From: an uncultured Allomuricauda sp.
GTDB lineage: Bacteria; Bacteroidota; Bacteroidia; Flavobacteriales; Flavobacteriaceae
Direction of reading: 5' to 3'
DNA: 64,000 nucleotides
Assembly (NCBI RefSeq): GCF_947499695.1
Contig: NZ_CANMPQ010000001.1
Coordinates: forward strand, 186,001 to 250,000
The number at the start of each line of letters is the position of its first letter. Positions within the stretch are counted from its first letter, which is position 1. The notes beneath the pieces are model-generated. The model ran no database searches, was not told the DNA's origin, and saw only the letters and a program-made list of their open reading frames with translations. Shown here one piece after another: positions 16,563 through 26,630 of this stretch. The position numbers and the translations under genes are program-made.

Positions 16563-19500
16563 ATGCTCCCTCGAAAAACAAGGCATTTGCTATATGCCGT
16601 GTTATTGGTGCTGATATCAATTTGTTGTTCCACGGTACTAGCAAAAAATGAAACGAGCAAGATACTTGACTCGCTTGTATCTTTTGTTTCAGACTCTAAG
16701 GCGGTAAATGAAACCGAATTGTCCTCAAAAGCTTCTTTGGGTACGACGGATTTTTCACCAACAGCTTCCAGTAGTATGTTCATGACCATCATCCAAGGTG
16801 CGGATGAGGAAGTGGTATGTCCAAATGATGGTAGTACCTTGGCGAAATTCTTCTTGTGTGGTACAAGTGATATTAGAACACTTTCCTTGAGCCAATCTGG
16901 AGGTAGCTATGAGTGGCAACAATTGGACACGAACTCTTGTGCTCCTACGGTAATCGAGGATTGTCCTACAATCAATGCAGCTTGTACATGGAATACTGTG
17001 GGAACAGGCTCTACATTTAGTCTAAGTTCTGATGGTGAGTTTAGGGTAAGAGTGGATTCAGGTCAATATTTCTATTTTAAATCTACGCTTAACCCATTAG
17101 ACCCTCAATTAATAATGGAGGATATCATTTGCGGTAATCCAGGTAGGGTGGAAGTAACTAACGTTCCGGCGGGATATGAGTATAGTTTGAACAACTCTGC
17201 CGGTCCTTATCAAGATGATCCATATTTTGATGTTACCACTCCTGGTAATTATATGGTTTGGGTACGATTAAAGAATGTATCTGCAAGTGCCTGTTTATTT
17301 CCATCAAATACCGTTAATGTTCAGGATTTAGATATTACGGTTGACGTCACTGCTAATGATATTTTATGTAGTAGTGAGTTGGGAAGTATTGACGTAGCAG
17401 TTTCTGGAGTACCCGGTTTTTATACCTATCGTTTAATTAAAAATGGTGTCACTGTAGATACCTTTGGACCAAACGGTTCTGATACGTACACATTTGCCAA
17501 TGTAAGTCCAGGAACATATAGTATTAGGGTTGAGACTAATGATTGTTCGGAGACCATTACCACGGATACCACAGGAAGTCTTATTGAAATTGGAAATGGC
17601 ATCAGTCCATTGGATGTTTCGGCAACAGCTTCGGCCAGTTTTGGATGCGGGGCCACATCTGTTGATGTTGATTTAACAACCTCTGGAGGAACTGCGCCTT
17701 ATCGTTTTAGTGTTGATGGAGGTCCTTTTAGTTCTACTTACACCGGCGCTACAACATTTACGGTAACAACAGCAGGTACTTATGCCATTTTGGTAGAAGA
17801 TGCAAATGGATGCCAACGAAGCGCTTCTGTAAATGTTCCTGATATTCCACCACCAATTTTTAACATCACAGAAGAAGATGCAAATTGTGGAGGTGCTAAC
17901 GATGGTAGAATAACTATTAATGTAACTAGCGGATTTGGTTACGAAATCGAATATAGTATTGACAATGGAGCAAACTATCAGATCAGTAACGTATTTTCAA
18001 ACTTAGCTCCGGGGACATATGATATCGTATTAAGATACGAGCAAGATTCTTTTACCTGTACCACGACTCCTATTGTTGGTACCGTTGGGACCCCTTCCAA
18101 CATAACAGCTACGGCAACTCCAGATACCGTGCCTACCTGTTTAGATGAAACAGGAGGGCAGATTACCATTTCGGGAGTTTCTGGGGGAACTGCACCTTAC
18201 GAGTACAGTGTGGGCGCAGGATTTGGAACAAACCCTGTATTCTCAAATCTTGGTGTGGGTACATACACCCCTCTGATCAGAGATGCCAACGGATGTGTGC
18301 AACCTTTACCGGATGTTGTCTTTAATACATTGGATAAGCCGACAGATTTGGATTTCTCCATTTCAAGCTTAGATTGTATTACTACAACCGCAACAGTTGC
18401 ACTAACAGTTACTGGAGGAACCGCACCCTACAATTATGAAATTATAGCTCCTGCGGGAAGTGCTATTAACAATGGAAATAACGATACATTCGCCGGGCTT
18501 GGATTAGGAACCTATACATTCAGAGTTACAGATAACGAAGGATGTTCTTATGATGAAAATTATGCTATTACCGATATAAGCTCAATTGGAGTTCAAGCAC
18601 AACAAACCCGAGTTGTTACCTGTGTGGGTGGTTCGGATGGCGAAGGACGTTTTCTTGTTGATGGATTCAATTCAACATACAGCTACAGCATAGATGGCGG
18701 AACTGTGTTTACCGCACAGAATGTTGGTGTAATTCCAGTAGTAGGACTGGCAGCAGGAAGTTATGTAATTTCTGTAACCGATGAAGAAACCAATTGTACG
18801 GATACAGCAACCTTAGTTATTGAAGAGCCGTCAACAGCTTTTGCCATTTCCGGTTTAGATGTGACTGATATGAGCTGTCAAAATGGAAACATTGGTTCCG
18901 TACGCGTTAATACCGTTGGTGGATGGGGAGGTAATCGTTATACACTAACACAACCAGATAGTTCTACAAGAGGGCCTCAAAATGGAAGTGTGTTCGCTAA
19001 CCTTTCTCAAGATGGCCTTTACCAGGTCAGTGTAACCGATGCAAATGGATGTACACTTACGGATACTTTTACCCTTACAGCATTACAAGCCCCAACATTA
19101 ACGTTGGATACAGGTGCTTCTGATTTGTGTTATGATAATTTCAATGCTGCAACATTAGTTGTAAATGCCACTTTGGGAGCAGCTCCATATCAATACAGAA
19201 TCAATGGAGGAGTTTTAGGAGGAAGCAATACTTTTTCAGGGCTTACCCCAGGTACCTATACCATAGAAGTTGTGGACGCCAATGATTGTCGTGATACCGT
19301 GACTCAAACTATTCAACCACAAGTTACAGCCACCGCCACAACCATTCAAGAATTGGATTGTGCTGGTCCTCCTGCACAAATACAAGTGAATATTAGTAAT
19401 GGATATACCTCTGGTGGTGATTATGATATTTACGAAGTAAGTATAAACGGTGCTGCTTATACATCGGATAATAACAACATTACCGGGAATTCCTTTATCT

Positions 19501-22500
19501 ACAATATACCGAACGATGGTTCAATTATAGCTGATACTACATACCAGTTTATGATTACGGACAGCGAAGGATGTACAACCGAATCAAACACTGTTACAAT
19601 TACGCCACCAGAAACCATAGCAGGTTCTCTTGTGGGTACGGATACCCAGTGTGGAGATAATACTAGTGGTATTATAGAGTTGGTTCCTGATACGAATCAA
19701 GGAGTTCCTCCTTACGAATTTAGTAATGATAATGGAGCAACTTTCAGCACTCAAAATATCTTTTCCGGTTATGGACCTGGTACACATGGAGGGTTTATAA
19801 TTCGAGATAGTAGAGGTTGTGTGAGTCCAGCTTACAACACTACCATTGCCGCAAGTGCGCCTTTGGATGCCACTGTTACGCCAACACCTGCAGTTTGTTC
19901 CGCAGGAAATGTTCTGGGGTCTATTTCTACCACTATCAATAACGGAGTGGCACCTTTTGATTATGTATTATTGGATGCTGCTGGAAACTTGGTCGCCCAA
20001 TCAATTGGAACCGGAAGTACAACTGTGAACTTCCCAAATCTTGGCGTTGGAAATTATACCATAGTGACCACCGATGCACAAGGTTGTGAGGATAGAGATA
20101 ATGTTATCCTAGACCAAAACGTATTGGATTTGATTCCGTTGGATACGCCACCCGCACTTTGTACCGATCCCTTTATTTCTTATCGGGTACAAGCAACTGG
20201 AGGAACTTCGCCTTATGAGTTCAGATTGGTCGGAGATCCTACTTTTGTTTTGGCCAATGTAAATGGTGTGGACATTCATGATTTTTCTGCCGTAGTTACT
20301 TTTGGCGTTACATATTTTGTTGAAGTAAGAGATGCATTGGGTTGTACTTATATTGAAGAAATTGACCCGATTGTGCCCCCAAGTCCGGTAACGGTAACTG
20401 CAACTTCAAATACTGCATCTTGTAATGTAGCAGGGAGCGGTGAAATAACTTATGATGTTTCTGGCTTACCGGCCAATCCCGCAAACTTTGAAGTTACTCT
20501 TGAAAATACGGATACCGGTGCTACCATATCAGGACCTACTTCATTTACAAATGAGCCACTTCCATTCAATGGTACATTTACAGGCTTGGCACCAGGCAAC
20601 TATCAAATTATTGTCACTGATACCGATACAGGGTGTAGTGCGAGTACTTTGGTATTTATAGGTTTCAGTTCTCCTAGCATTGTTGTGGATAGCAACGTTG
20701 AAGCTACTTGTAATGCTGGAGCTTTCGTTACCGTTAGAGGTTTCGGTGGAACAGCTCCTTTCGGATATGCCTATGTCCCTAACGGAGCAGCAGCACCTAC
20801 TGTTTTTGGCACAGATACTACTTTTGAAATTCTAGGACCGTACCCTGCAGATTATGACTTCTATGTGGAAGATGCAAATGGATGTACAGCCCTTACCACG
20901 GTTACGGTAACCCAGGAAGCTGGGATTCCAACACCTGCTATAGATGTTACAAATCAATGTACGGCCACAAGCGGTTACCAAATTGATGTAACAGCACCAT
21001 TGTCCACCGGTTCGGGATTACCTGAAGAAACCTTTATGTATGATATTGGAAGCGGTTTCCAGAGCAGTGCCAATTTCGTAGTTCCAAACCCAGGAAGTTA
21101 TGTAATTACAATTCGAGATGGTAACGGATGTACGGATACCATAACGGCAGAGGTATTTGATTTCTTCGCGATTACGGCGGATGCCACATCCTTCCCAACT
21201 TGTAATGCAGGAGATGGTGTAATTACAGTGAACACGACCGGAGGTAGTGGTAATTTTGAATTCCAATTACGTGATGCCGGTACTTTGGCCAACATTGGTC
21301 CCGCGCAAAGCACGAATGTTTTCAACAGCGTTTTGCCAGGAGATTATAATATTTTAGTTACGGACTTAAGCTCCAACACAACACCTTTATGTTCCGACGA
21401 AACTATTGTTAACGTATCTACCGTTAATACCCCGATAATTACGGCTACACCGGTTACCGATATAACCTGTAATGGAGCAGGGGATGCTTCAATCTTTGTT
21501 GAGCTTCAACCAGGAAGTGATACGGATACCCCAATGAGCTATATTCTGTATGATGGAGCTGGTTCTACGGTACTTGCCGGACCACAAGCTTCACCATTGT
21601 TCGATAACCTAGGTCCAAATACATATCAAGTTGAGGTAGTTTCGGACAGAGGATGTACAGATCGCTCAACTGATGTAATCATAATTGAACCGGCAATACT
21701 GCTTGTTAATGCAGCAAACACCCAGTTTAGCTGTAACCCTTCAAGCAACCAATTCAGTACGGCAACAATAACGGTGTTCACGGATACCAATGGAGATGGC
21801 ACTGGAACAGCAACTGGAACTGGACCCTACACCTACAGTATGAATGATGGCACGCCACAATTTGATGGAACCAACTTTCAGACTAGTAACGTTTTTGAGG
21901 TGATAGACAACGGTACTAACCAAAGCATTATTCTCACAGCAAGAGATCAGAATGGATGTGAGGAAACGACCACGGTCAACATAAATACTCCAACCGACAT
22001 AACATTTAGTTACAATGTAGGAGAGATTACCTGTGATGCTTCAGGAACAGGAGTAAACCCTGGATTTATTGAAATTATTGTAAATGAAGGTCCCGGAAAC
22101 TATGAAGTGGAAATTTTGCCGTTAGGCTCTGAGCCAGCACGAAATTCTTCAGGCACAGATCGAGTGACCTGGCCAATTTCAACACCAGGTGACTATATTT
22201 TTGCTGTTACTGATATTGGCAGTGGTGGGTGTTCGTACTTGACGGCTACTATCAACATGCCGGAATACAATAATATTGAAGCGATAATCGCTGAGGTGCG
22301 ACCTGTTACCTGTTTTAATGGTAATGATGGAGAAATCAGTCTGGCCATTAACAATTATAGTGGTACTTATAACTATGAAGTTTTCTCAAGAGACAACTCA
22401 GGGGTTGAAACCACCACTGGAGTTACAGGAAGTTTTGATACCAATGCTCCAATAAACAGTCCAGAAATTATTACAGGTGTTCCTGCTGGGAACCTTGTGG

Positions 22501-24881
22501 TACATATTGAAGCTCTCGCTTCCCCGTTCTGTGATGTGGTAAGTAATGTAGTTACAGTAAGATCACCCGATAGGGCACTTTCGGTAACTGCAGTGCAAAC
22601 AACAGAAGTAACCTGTAATGTTCCAGGATTTGGTGAAATTACCGCTTCCGGAGATGGTGGCTGGGGTACCTATGAGTACCAGTTGATTGCTCCGGATGGT
22701 ATCACTGTTTTGGTGGATTACCCTAATACCAATCCAATATTCCAAGACCTATCCACGGGAACATATACTATTAACATCAGGGATTTAATGGGTTGTGAGG
22801 AAACGACAAATATCAATTTGCCGCTACCTACACCAATTTCCGCTGATATTCAAGTGGTGCAACCTTTACGTTGTAACAATGACAATGACGGTATTATTGA
22901 AGCTCATAATATTGCTGGAGGACAAGGTCCAGGCAACTATCTATATCAATTAAACCGAATAACAGATGGTACCAACAGTGGTTTACAGACTACACCGACT
23001 TTTGCAAACCTGTCCGCTGGTGAATATACTATTACCATATTCGATGGATGGAACTGTAGTTTCACAACCATTCCAATAACTGTTCAAGACCCTGAAATTG
23101 TAATAGCAGAACTGAGAGAGTTACAACCTCCAGGTTGTGGGGATTTAGGAAGGATGGAACTTACGGTTACCAACCCAGAAGTGGGTGTGGATTATTTCTA
23201 CCGCAGGTCAGGAACTGCAGACCCATTTACACCTTTCGGAGCTGGAATGTCAAGCGTAGAAATTGCAGCAGATATTACCATAGATCCAGGGCCGTTCCAG
23301 TATGATGTTCAAAATTCAAACGGATGCCCATTTGAGCTTTCCAACCAGATTTCTTTGGATCCGGCTGCTCCATTAGTAATTGCATTGGACTTGACCAACG
23401 CAACCATCAATTGTGCTGGAGAAGCAACAGGGATTATCCGATCAGAAGCGTTTGGAGGAATTGGAAGCTACGTGTACACACTTTTAAATTCAAATACACC
23501 TCCTAACCCTACCGCTTTGAATACCGTAAGGCCAGCTCAGTCTTCTGGGATATTCAGAAATCTTGACCCTGGAACATATTACGTTTATGCCCAAAGTGGA
23601 GGATGCGAAGCAATATCTGATCCAATAGTTATTGAACCTAAACCACCATTGGTACTAGACTATTTGGAAGCAGTTCCTGTGGTTTGTGCAGGTGATGAAA
23701 ATGGACAAATTATTATTGAGGCTAGTGGAGGTACTGGAGACATTCGATACTCTATTTCTGACAATTTGAGCGAATTCTTTGAAGGAAACGACCCTGTCAA
23801 TCCGAATAGAAAGACATTCAATGATTTGGCTCCACGAACCTACGATATCATTATACAAGATGATCTAGGCTGTACGATAACTAGAACAGTAGAAATTACG
23901 CAACCAATGGAGTTGGTGGCAAGTGTGGTGACGACAACACCAGAGACTTGTTTGGGAGATGCTGATGGTACCCTCACATTGGGTATATCTGGAGGTACTG
24001 CACCATATTATACCAGTGTAAATTCTTCTGATGATGCAGATTTCGAGCAAAATAACAGCCTGTTTTTTGATAACCTGATGGGTGGAGAAACTTATGTGAT
24101 TTTCGTTCGTGATGAAAATGGCTGTCAAACAAATGTTACCGCTGAAATTGGAATAGGAATTGAGCTAATGGCGGAACCTATAGTTGAATATGGTTGTGAG
24201 GGAATTTTCCCGAACAGTACCGCTACCGTTTCCATTGCAGATACATCTTTAATTCCAAGTTTGTTGTTTTCTCTGGATGTTGACGATATTCAATTGGCTA
24301 CTGATCAACAGGTCTATGGAGATTTACCACCGGGAGAACATACCGTTTATATTTATCACCAAAATGGATGTGTCACTTTTGTTGAATTTGAAATAGATGC
24401 TTATGAGCCATTAACGTTGGAAGCAACCAAAACAGGTCCAAATGAAATTACGGCAATGGCTACGGGCGGATTTGGAGGCTATGAATATTTCTTCCAAGGA
24501 GAATCGTTTGGGGATGTAAATACTTTCAACGTCAACGTCGATTCCAATATCAATATAATGGTGAGAGATCAAAATGGTTGTGTGGCCAATTTGGTTATGC
24601 CATTCAACTTTGATGGAATGCCATATTTTCCACCATTTTTTACGCCAGATGGCGATAATATGAATGATTATTGGTATCCTGGAAACAGAGAATTCTTTCC
24701 GAACATAGATGTCATTATCTACGATCGTTATGGTCGTGTGGTTGCTAGACTAGACCAAGTGAAAAAATGGGATGGTTTGTATGAAGGCAACCCATTACCT
24801 ACTGGAGATTATTGGTATGTTGTAAATGCAAACGATAGGGAAAAACAACAATACGTTGGGCATTTTACATTGTACCGATAG
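16563..24881 (+). CDS. Giant SprB-repeat surface protein with gliding-motility/T9SS type B C-terminal domain
   Basis: A 2772-residue secreted protein. Residues 1 to ~28 form a signal peptide (basic start, long hydrophobic run, VLA before the likely cut). Most of the length is a tandem array of more than twenty SprB-type repeats of about 80-100 residues, each with variants of GGTAPY, a YS(I/V) strand, a PGTYT turn and DANGC. The last ~85 residues, starting at FFTPDGDNMNDYW and continuing with IYDRYGRVV and YWYVVN, are the CHU_C/type B sorting domain used by the type IX secretion system. Such proteins are moved along the cell surface as adhesins in gliding (SprB of Flavobacterium johnsoniae). 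No SprF/PorP partner gene follows. Each repeat typically has a pair of Cys, suggesting disulfides. Confidence 0.9.
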   Translation: MLPRKTRHLLYAVLLVLISICCSTVLAKNETSKILDSLVSFVSDSKAVNETELSSKASLGTTDFSPTASSSMFMTIIQGADEEVVCPNDGSTLAKFFLCGTSDIRTLSLSQSGGSYEWQQLDTNSCAPTVIEDCPTINAACTWNTVGTGSTFSLSSDGEFRVRVDSGQYFYFKSTLNPLDPQLIMEDIICGNPGRVEVTNVPAGYEYSLNNSAGPYQDDPYFDVTTPGNYMVWVRLKNVSASACLFPSNTVNVQDLDITVDVTANDILCSSELGSIDVAVSGVPGFYTYRLIKNGVTVDTFGPNGSDTYTFANVSPGTYSIRVETNDCSETITTDTTGSLIEIGNGISPLDVSATASASFGCGATSVDVDLTTSGGTAPYRFSVDGGPFSSTYTGATTFTVTTAGTYAILVEDANGCQRSASVNVPDIPPPIFNITEEDANCGGANDGRITINVTSGFGYEIEYSIDNGANYQISNVFSNLAPGTYDIVLRYEQDSFTCTTTPIVGTVGTPSNITATATPDTVPTCLDETGGQITISGVSGGTAPYEYSVGAGFGTNPVFSNLGVGTYTPLIRDANGCVQPLPDVVFNTLDKPTDLDFSISSLDCITTTATVALTVTGGTAPYNYEIIAPAGSAINNGNNDTFAGLGLGTYTFRVTDNEGCSYDENYAITDISSIGVQAQQTRVVTCVGGSDGEGRFLVDGFNSTYSYSIDGGTVFTAQNVGVIPVVGLAAGSYVISVTDEETNCTDTATLVIEEPSTAFAISGLDVTDMSCQNGNIGSVRVNTVGGWGGNRYTLTQPDSSTRGPQNGSVFANLSQDGLYQVSVTDANGCTLTDTFTLTALQAPTLTLDTGASDLCYDNFNAATLVVNATLGAAPYQYRINGGVLGGSNTFSGLTPGTYTIEVVDANDCRDTVTQTIQPQVTATATTIQELDCAGPPAQIQVNISNGYTSGGDYDIYEVSINGAAYTSDNNNITGNSFIYNIPNDGSIIADTTYQFMITDSEGCTTESNTVTITPPETIAGSLVGTDTQCGDNTSGIIELVPDTNQGVPPYEFSNDNGATFSTQNIFSGYGPGTHGGFIIRDSRGCVSPAYNTTIAASAPLDATVTPTPAVCSAGNVLGSISTTINNGVAPFDYVLLDAAGNLVAQSIGTGSTTVNFPNLGVGNYTIVTTDAQGCEDRDNVILDQNVLDLIPLDTPPALCTDPFISYRVQATGGTSPYEFRLVGDPTFVLANVNGVDIHDFSAVVTFGVTYFVEVRDALGCTYIEEIDPIVPPSPVTVTATSNTASCNVAGSGEITYDVSGLPANPANFEVTLENTDTGATISGPTSFTNEPLPFNGTFTGLAPGNYQIIVTDTDTGCSASTLVFIGFSSPSIVVDSNVEATCNAGAFVTVRGFGGTAPFGYAYVPNGAAAPTVFGTDTTFEILGPYPADYDFYVEDANGCTALTTVTVTQEAGIPTPAIDVTNQCTATSGYQIDVTAPLSTGSGLPEETFMYDIGSGFQSSANFVVPNPGSYVITIRDGNGCTDTITAEVFDFFAITADATSFPTCNAGDGVITVNTTGGSGNFEFQLRDAGTLANIGPAQSTNVFNSVLPGDYNILVTDLSSNTTPLCSDETIVNVSTVNTPIITATPVTDITCNGAGDASIFVELQPGSDTDTPMSYILYDGAGSTVLAGPQASPLFDNLGPNTYQVEVVSDRGCTDRSTDVIIIEPAILLVNAANTQFSCNPSSNQFSTATITVFTDTNGDGTGTATGTGPYTYSMNDGTPQFDGTNFQTSNVFEVIDNGTNQSIILTARDQNGCEETTTVNINTPTDITFSYNVGEITCDASGTGVNPGFIEIIVNEGPGNYEVEILPLGSEPARNSSGTDRVTWPISTPGDYIFAVTDIGSGGCSYLTATINMPEYNNIEAIIAEVRPVTCFNGNDGEISLAINNYSGTYNYEVFSRDNSGVETTTGVTGSFDTNAPINSPEIITGVPAGNLVVHIEALASPFCDVVSNVVTVRSPDRALSVTAVQTTEVTCNVPGFGEITASGDGGWGTYEYQLIAPDGITVLVDYPNTNPIFQDLSTGTYTINIRDLMGCEETTNINLPLPTPISADIQVVQPLRCNNDNDGIIEAHNIAGGQGPGNYLYQLNRITDGTNSGLQTTPTFANLSAGEYTITIFDGWNCSFTTIPITVQDPEIVIAELRELQPPGCGDLGRMELTVTNPEVGVDYFYRRSGTADPFTPFGAGMSSVEIAADITIDPGPFQYDVQNSNGCPFELSNQISLDPAAPLVIALDLTNATINCAGEATGIIRSEAFGGIGSYVYTLLNSNTPPNPTALNTVRPAQSSGIFRNLDPGTYYVYAQSGGCEAISDPIVIEPKPPLVLDYLEAVPVVCAGDENGQIIIEASGGTGDIRYSISDNLSEFFEGNDPVNPNRKTFNDLAPRTYDIIIQDDLGCTITRTVEITQPMELVASVVTTTPETCLGDADGTLTLGISGGTAPYYTSVNSSDDADFEQNNSLFFDNLMGGETYVIFVRDENGCQTNVTAEIGIGIELMAEPIVEYGCEGIFPNSTATVSIADTSLIPSLLFSLDVDDIQLATDQQVYGDLPPGEHTVYIYHQNGCVTFVEFEIDAYEPLTLEATKTGPNEITAMATGGFGGYEYFFQGESFGDVNTFNVNVDSNINIMVRDQNGCVANLVMPFNFDGMPYFPPFFTPDGDNMNDYWYPGNREFFPNIDVIIYDRYGRVVARLDQVKKWDGLYEGNPLPTGDYWYVVNANDREKQQYVGHFTLYR

Positions 24882-24965
24882 CACGAAGGTGTTTTTTGAT
24901 TATATTTAGAGCATGGTAGAACGAAATCAAAATTGTTTTGATAAGATGCTTCTAAACTTAACCAA

Positions 24966-25262
24966 ATGAATAAAAATGTAACTGCCCAAATCCCTTCTTT
25001 TCTTACAACTGAACCTGCTGACCTTGATTATTCCATTTTTCAATTAAACCTCTATTTAAATGGATACGGTAATGCTTTCAAACCTTATAAGATTGACTAT
25101 CATTTGTTGCTCATGAGCTACCATTTATGGGAGGGTAAGGACTTGGAAGAATTCTGCCAAAAGCAAACAATTGGTTATTTTCTCATGAATCCTATAAATG
25201 ATTCGGCTGAGGCCCGCGAGGCTTTTTACTTGGATGTACGGGAATTTTTGTTAGGGATTTAG
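24966..25262 (+). CDS. Small protein of unknown function
   Basis: A 98-residue soluble protein with many aromatic residues (YSIFQLNLYLNGYG, HLLLMSYHLWEGKDLEEF). I recognise no family, see no signal peptide and no membrane segment. It stands alone, 84 bases after the giant surface protein and 69 bases before the ArsR gene, in the same direction. It might be translated from the giant gene's transcript. Composition and codon use look like normal coding sequence, so I take it as real. Confidence 0.6.
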   Translation: MNKNVTAQIPSFLTTEPADLDYSIFQLNLYLNGYGNAFKPYKIDYHLLLMSYHLWEGKDLEEFCQKQTIGYFLMNPINDSAEAREAFYLDVREFLLGI

Positions 25263-25305
25263 GACTCCACTATTTCTAGTTTTTATCTTGTACATCTTAT
25301 AATTG

Positions 25306-25324
25306 TATATTTGCTATAAACGAT
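25306..25324 (+). promoter_or_regulatory. arsR-type gene promoter with overlapping putative operator
   Basis: TATATTTG (25306-25313) is a full TAnnTTTG match. It is overlapped by ATTTGCTATAAACGAT (25309-25324), which shares its right arm AAACGAT and 10 of 16 positions with the inverted repeats at 25724 and 29632. Binding there would give autoregulation. The operator role is inferred. Confidence 0.45.
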
Positions 25325-25331
25325 TGATCAG

Positions 25332-25655
25332 ATGAGGATAAGAACTCAGACCTTAAGTAAATATATCACAGAGACTGATCATAAGATGGCTGTGATCTCA
25401 AATGCCCTTGCACATCCCTTAAGAGTTGCACTTGTAAGATACCTCAGCACGAAGAACTATGGCAGGGGAGTGGATAATGTTACCTGCAACAAAGATTTAG
25501 TTCAAATGTTCGATTATTCTCAATCTACCGTATCTCAACACGTCAAGATTTTAAAAGAATCAGGTTTGTTCATTACCGAGAGCAAGGAAAAGTTCACTTT
25601 TTACTACCTAAACAAGGAGCTTCTGGAAGAGTATAGAAGTTTCTTGGATCTGTAA
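25332..25655 (+). CDS. ArsR-family winged-helix transcriptional regulator
   Basis: A 107-residue regulator with the ArsR winged helix. ALAHPLRVALVRYLS leads into a recognition helix region DYSQSTVSQHVKILKESGLF and a wing (ITESKEKFTFYYLN). The ELCVCDL metal box of classical metal sensors is absent and only one Cys is present, so a non-metal signal is likely. It sits just upstream of an acid phosphatase operon and shares similar promoter palindromes with that operon and with the decarboxylase at 29.6 kb, so those are its likely targets. It probably acts as a dimeric repressor. Confidence 0.85.
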   Translation: MRIRTQTLSKYITETDHKMAVISNALAHPLRVALVRYLSTKNYGRGVDNVTCNKDLVQMFDYSQSTVSQHVKILKESGLFITESKEKFTFYYLNKELLEEYRSFLDL

Positions 25656-25723
25656 TACCTCATTATTCTGTCAATATATTGTTAAATATAAAAGAGGGTA
25701 TAGTTTTTTATTTAAATTCGTTT

Positions 25724-25739
25724 ATCGTTAATAAGCGAT
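25724..25739. promoter_or_regulatory. Inverted repeat upstream of the acid phosphatase operon
   Basis: ATCGTTAATAAGCGAT, with ATCG/CGAT arms, lies 15 bases before the phosphatase start. It differs at only two positions from ATCGTTAATATACGAT at 29632-29647 in front of the divergent decarboxylase gene. Proposed ArsR-family operator; the match is seen directly and the function is inferred. Confidence 0.55.
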
Positions 25740-25754
25740 TTAAAACTATATCCT

Positions 25755-26630
25755 ATGACCAAAAATTTACTTTACTCTTTTGTATTGGTATGCAATCTTG
25801 GCATATCTCAGACCATTCATCAGTTAGAACCTGCGAAGGATCACTATCGAACGTTGGGGGCTTTAAGTGCTTCACCAAGGGCCCAAAGTGCCGATTTAGA
25901 TAAAATTGGTTATCCTCCATCGGAGTATAGGAGTGGAACCTTGATTTATACCATGGTTACCCCACATTATTTAACTGTAAAACAGGTGGACCAACTGAAG
26001 AATTCTATTCAGTTTCCTGCGAATAGCTCAGTTCAGACCAGGGCCGAACTTGATTTTTTATTAGAATGGCAGAAAAACAGAACTGCAGCACAAGAACATC
26101 GTTCGAGCAATATATTAGCCCCCATAGGTTATTGGCCCCATGTTGATATTTTGGATGATCATCAGCGGTACGATGAAAATTTGGGTCACTTATTTTATAT
26201 CGGTAGAGCTGTATTAGGAGCAAATTGTGATGCCTCGAAGTATCCGGCCACAGCTAAACTCCTTAGAGGAATTACAAAGGACATGAGAATCATGGAATTT
26301 ACGGTTAAATATCACTTGCTACGCGCTCGTCCATATCATCTTGAACCAAAATTGAACCCACTTGCACGTATTTCTTCGCCCTCTTTTGCAAGCGGCCATA
26401 CGCTATGGGCTTACATACATGCCTTTATTTGGAGTGAGCTTGTACCTGAAAAAAGACAACAATTTTTAGCCAAAGCCTATGAAGTTGGGGAATCTCGTGA
26501 AATCATGGGAATACATTACCCGAGTGATGAAGAAGCAGCCAGGATCTTGGCACATGGAATGCTTTCGTCTATGTGGGATAATCCCAAGTTTAAAAAGGAA
26601 TATCTTGCGGCAAAAGCAGAATGGAAATGA
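25755..26630 (+). CDS. Class A acid phosphatase (PAP2/PhoN-like), exported
   Basis: A 291-residue protein with an N-terminal signal peptide (about residues 1-19). The three-part phosphatase signature is intact: K185-x6-R192-P193, PSFASGH (209-215) and S247R-x5-H254-x3-D258. His254 would be the nucleophile and His215 the general acid. The DILDDHQRYDENLG stretch and overall layout match bacterial nonspecific class A acid phosphatases rather than membrane PAP2 lipid phosphatases, since no cluster of transmembrane helices is seen. Its end overlaps the start of the next gene by 10 bases. It has the ArsR-type palindrome just upstream. Confidence 0.85.
   Translation: MTKNLLYSFVLVCNLGISQTIHQLEPAKDHYRTLGALSASPRAQSADLDKIGYPPSEYRSGTLIYTMVTPHYLTVKQVDQLKNSIQFPANSSVQTRAELDFLLEWQKNRTAAQEHRSSNILAPIGYWPHVDILDDHQRYDENLGHLFYIGRAVLGANCDASKYPATAKLLRGITKDMRIMEFTVKYHLLRARPYHLEPKLNPLARISSPSFASGHTLWAYIHAFIWSELVPEKRQQFLAKAYEVGESREIMGIHYPSDEEAARILAHGMLSSMWDNPKFKKEYLAAKAEWK

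Noticed and set aside
19584..19787. Minus-strand and other-frame ORFs inside the giant, RHS and other long genes
   Set aside because: They overlap strong coding frames, have no recognisable domains and odd composition; they are shadows.
16563..24881. Tandem repeats in the giant gene as a CRISPR-like or satellite array
   Set aside because: The repetition is at protein level (SprB-type modules of about 80-100 residues) with diverged DNA; there are no short identical repeats with spacers.
25755..26630. Vanadium haloperoxidase
   Set aside because: The PAP2 motifs are shared with haloperoxidases, but the length (291) and the exact K-x6-RP / SR-x5-H-x3-D spacing fit class A acid phosphatases better.
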